Positions 6,613 through 8,046 of a DNA stretch of 8,046 nucleotides are shown here, piece by piece. The position numbers and the translations under genes are program-made. The notes under the pieces are model-generated. The model made no database searches and was not told where the DNA came from. It saw only the letters and a program-made list of their open reading frames with translations. Each line of letters begins with the position of its first letter. The first letter of the stretch is position 1. Origin of the DNA: CAZAGT01 sp964484515 (lineage in GTDB: Bacteria; Desulfobacterota; DSM-4660; Desulfatiglandales; HGW-15); the NCBI GenBank assembly GCA_964484515.1, contig CAZAGT010000238.1:1-8046 (forward strand). The letters are read 5' to 3'.

Positions 6613-7896
6613 TCAATCGGAATGGGGTGATATCGTGCGAATCCCACCCATGTATGTGACGAGCGCCTCCGGAATGGCAACGCTCCCGTCTTCAAGCTGG
6701 TAGTTCTCCAAAATGGCCACAAACGTCCTTCCCACGGCGAGTCCCGAGCCATTGAGGGTGTGTGTCAATTCCGTCCCACTCGTGCCCTTGCGCTTGAAAC
6801 GGATGCTGCCCCGCCTCGCCTGGAAATCCTCAAAGTTGCTGCAGGAAGATATCTCCCGGTAAAGGCCTTGACCCGGCAGCCACACTTCCAGGTCATAGGT
6901 CTTCGCCGCTGAAAAACCGAGGTCCCCGGTACACAAGGTAACCACTCGGTACGGCAGGCCGAGACGTTTCAGAATGGCTTCCGCATTTCCGGTCAGGTTT
7001 TCAAGCTCATCATAGGAGTCTTCCGGGCGACAGAATTTGACCAACTCCACTTTGTTGAATTGGTGCTGGCGAATCAGACCGCGCGTGTCCTTCCCGTAAG
7101 ATCCCGCCTCAGAGCGGAAACACGGCGTGTAGGAGACGTAATTGAGCGGCAAGGCCTCCTCGGCCAAGATCTCTTCACGGTGGATATTGGTGACGGGGAC
7201 TTCGGCGGTGGGAATCAGGTATAAGTCCCAGTCGTCAATTTTGAAGAGATCCTCTTTGAACTTGGGCAGTTGACCCGTCGCGGTCATCGCGGCTTCGTTG
7301 ACCATAAAAGGCGGTAATACTTCGGTGTATCCGTGGTCCTTCGTGTGGACATCCAGCATGAAATTGATCAGCGCCCTTTCCAAGGCGGCTCCGGCCCCTC
7401 GGTAGAGGGCAAATCTGGCACCGGCGATCTTGGACGCCCGCGCAAAATCGAGAATGCCCAGTCTCTCCCCAATATCCCAATGCGGCAAAGGCTCAAAGGA
7501 GGTCGGCTTGATCTCTCCCCAGGTCCGAATGACGGGATTGGCTCGCTCGTCTTCTCCCACCGGCACCGATTCGTGGGGCACATTCGGTATCACCATGAGC
7601 AGCGGTTTCAGCGTCTCTTCAATGCCGGAGAGCTCGGCCTCCATGTCTTTGATTTGCACGGCGACCTTTTTCATTTCCTCGATTAATCGGGACGCGTCCT
7701 CACTCTTCTTTTTAAGGAGCGCTATTTCTTGGCTCACGTCATTACGGCGGCGCCGGAGGTCCTCTAGGGCCGGTAGCAGCCTGCGCCTCTCCGAATCGAT
7801 CTCCTCAAAGGCCGAGATATCGAGATCATAATGCCGGTCAGCAAGCATCCTGCTGACTTCGCCCAAGTGGGATCGAATGAATCTGAGATCCAGCAT
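6613..7896 (-). CDS. serS: Seryl-tRNA synthetase
   Basis: This class II aminoacyl-tRNA synthetase charges tRNA-Ser, and also tRNA-Sec where present, with serine in the cytosol. It is full length at 427 residues. The N-terminal arm (about 30-100) is a charged antiparallel coiled coil that grips the tRNA variable arm. The catalytic core has the TAE serine-binding loop (230-232), motif 2 from FRSEAGSYGKDTRGL through RQHQFNKVE (260-284), the TGDLGFSAAKTYDLEVW segment (323-339) and motif 3 with Arg390 in GSGLAVGRTFVAILENYQ. The ATG at 7896 is preceded on the minus strand by AAGGG (5 nt away) and by GAGAGGA (11 nt away). The gene heads the minus-strand series and is 36 nt upstream of the transpeptidase, so the two are probably transcribed together. 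Its short visible leader contains a dispersed repeat and no T-box motif. Confidence 0.98.
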   Translation of the reverse strand: MLDLRFIRSHLGEVSRMLADRHYDLDISAFEEIDSERRRLLPALEDLRRRRNDVSQEIALLKKKSEDASRLIEEMKKVAVQIKDMEAELSGIEETLKPLLMVIPNVPHESVPVGEDERANPVIRTWGEIKPTSFEPLPHWDIGERLGILDFARASKIAGARFALYRGAGAALERALINFMLDVHTKDHGYTEVLPPFMVNEAAMTATGQLPKFKEDLFKIDDWDLYLIPTAEVPVTNIHREEILAEEALPLNYVSYTPCFRSEAGSYGKDTRGLIRQHQFNKVELVKFCRPEDSYDELENLTGNAEAILKRLGLPYRVVTLCTGDLGFSAAKTYDLEVWLPGQGLYREISSCSNFEDFQARRGSIRFKRKGTSGTELTHTLNGSGLAVGRTFVAILENYQLEDGSVAIPEALVTYMGGIRTISPHSD

Positions 7897-7917
7897 CTAG
7901 TCCCTTGTCCTCTCAAG

Positions 7918-7930
7918 AGCCTGGAAGGCT
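7918..7930 (-). repeat. Short hairpin in the serS leader
   Basis: AGCCT (7918-7922) and AGGCT (7926-7930) form a perfect 5-bp inverted repeat around a 3-nt loop, just upstream of the serS ribosome-binding region. It straddles the edge of the dispersed repeat, so half of it derives from that element. It could affect translation initiation or be incidental. Confidence 0.3.
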
Positions 7931-7996
7931 GTCGGAAACCCCGTCTGTCCCGATTCTATCAGGACGACCATCATCCTCCGTCATTGCGATGTAAAC
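7924..7996 (-). repeat. Dispersed repeat element, copy 2, in the serS leader
   Basis: This is the diverged partner of 85-159, inverted relative to it in the window. The core inverted repeat is GTCCCGAT (7947-7954) and ATCAGGAC (7958-7965) around TCT, with one mismatched pair (7951/7961), so this copy is less perfect than copy 1. On the minus strand it contains TAGAAT, a 5-of-6 match to a -10 box, but no -35 hexamer at proper spacing. It ends 27 nt before the serS start codon. The remaining 50 nt to the window edge (7997-8046) show nothing I can identify. Confidence 0.62.
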
Positions 7997-8046
7997 CCTA
8001 ACGTTGCAAAAGTCGAGGATGCTGCAGATTCCAGGCGCCAAGGGTG

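Noticed and set aside
7333..7831. Two plus-strand open frames opposite serS
   Set aside because: Both are antisense shadows of the seryl-tRNA synthetase coiled-coil arm and core, with no independent coding evidence.
7897..8046. T-box riboswitch in the serS leader
   Set aside because: No T-box consensus is found on the minus strand, and the visible leader is largely occupied by the dispersed repeat.

Overview
The window looks like a chromosomal stretch of a moderately GC-rich bacterium. It carries five genes on the minus strand and one on the plus strand, all intact, and nearly all are housekeeping or cell-envelope genes. I lean towards a Gram-negative, deltaproteobacterial (Desulfobacterota-like) host. 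That rests only on the general look of the proteins and the gene mix, and it is a weak inference. I see no phage, insertion-sequence, CRISPR, tRNA or rRNA features.

Layout, left to right: a non-coding left edge (1-295) holds a tract of degenerate heptamers and one copy of a short dispersed repeat. Next is an alpha/beta hydrolase gene on the plus strand (296-1033). It converges, with a 13-nt gap, on a minus-strand series. Read in its own direction of transcription (right to left), that series is serS (seryl-tRNA synthetase), a membrane-anchored penicillin-binding-type transpeptidase without a glycosyltransferase domain, glmS (glucosamine-6-phosphate synthase), a PlsC-type lysophospholipid acyltransferase, and an M20-family metallopeptidase/deacylase. 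Gaps in this series are 36, 247, 176 and 52 nt. The serS-transpeptidase and acyltransferase-M20 pairs are therefore the most likely to be co-transcribed, while glmS may have its own promoter. The right edge (7897-8046) is the serS leader and holds a second, diverged copy of the dispersed repeat.

How the genes relate: GlmS makes glucosamine-6-phosphate, the entry to UDP-GlcNAc, peptidoglycan and, in Gram-negatives, lipid A. The transpeptidase would cross-link peptidoglycan, and the acyltransferase makes or remodels membrane phospholipid. Together they give the minus-strand series an envelope-biogenesis flavour next to a translation gene. The M20 enzyme and the alpha/beta hydrolase have no assignable substrate.

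The most unusual structure is the pair of related ~73-nt elements at the two ends. They lie in inverted orientation to each other, so each points the same way relative to the gene it precedes. Each contains a hairpin-forming core. Copy 1 directly abuts the period-7 tract. I found no clear new multi-gene system.
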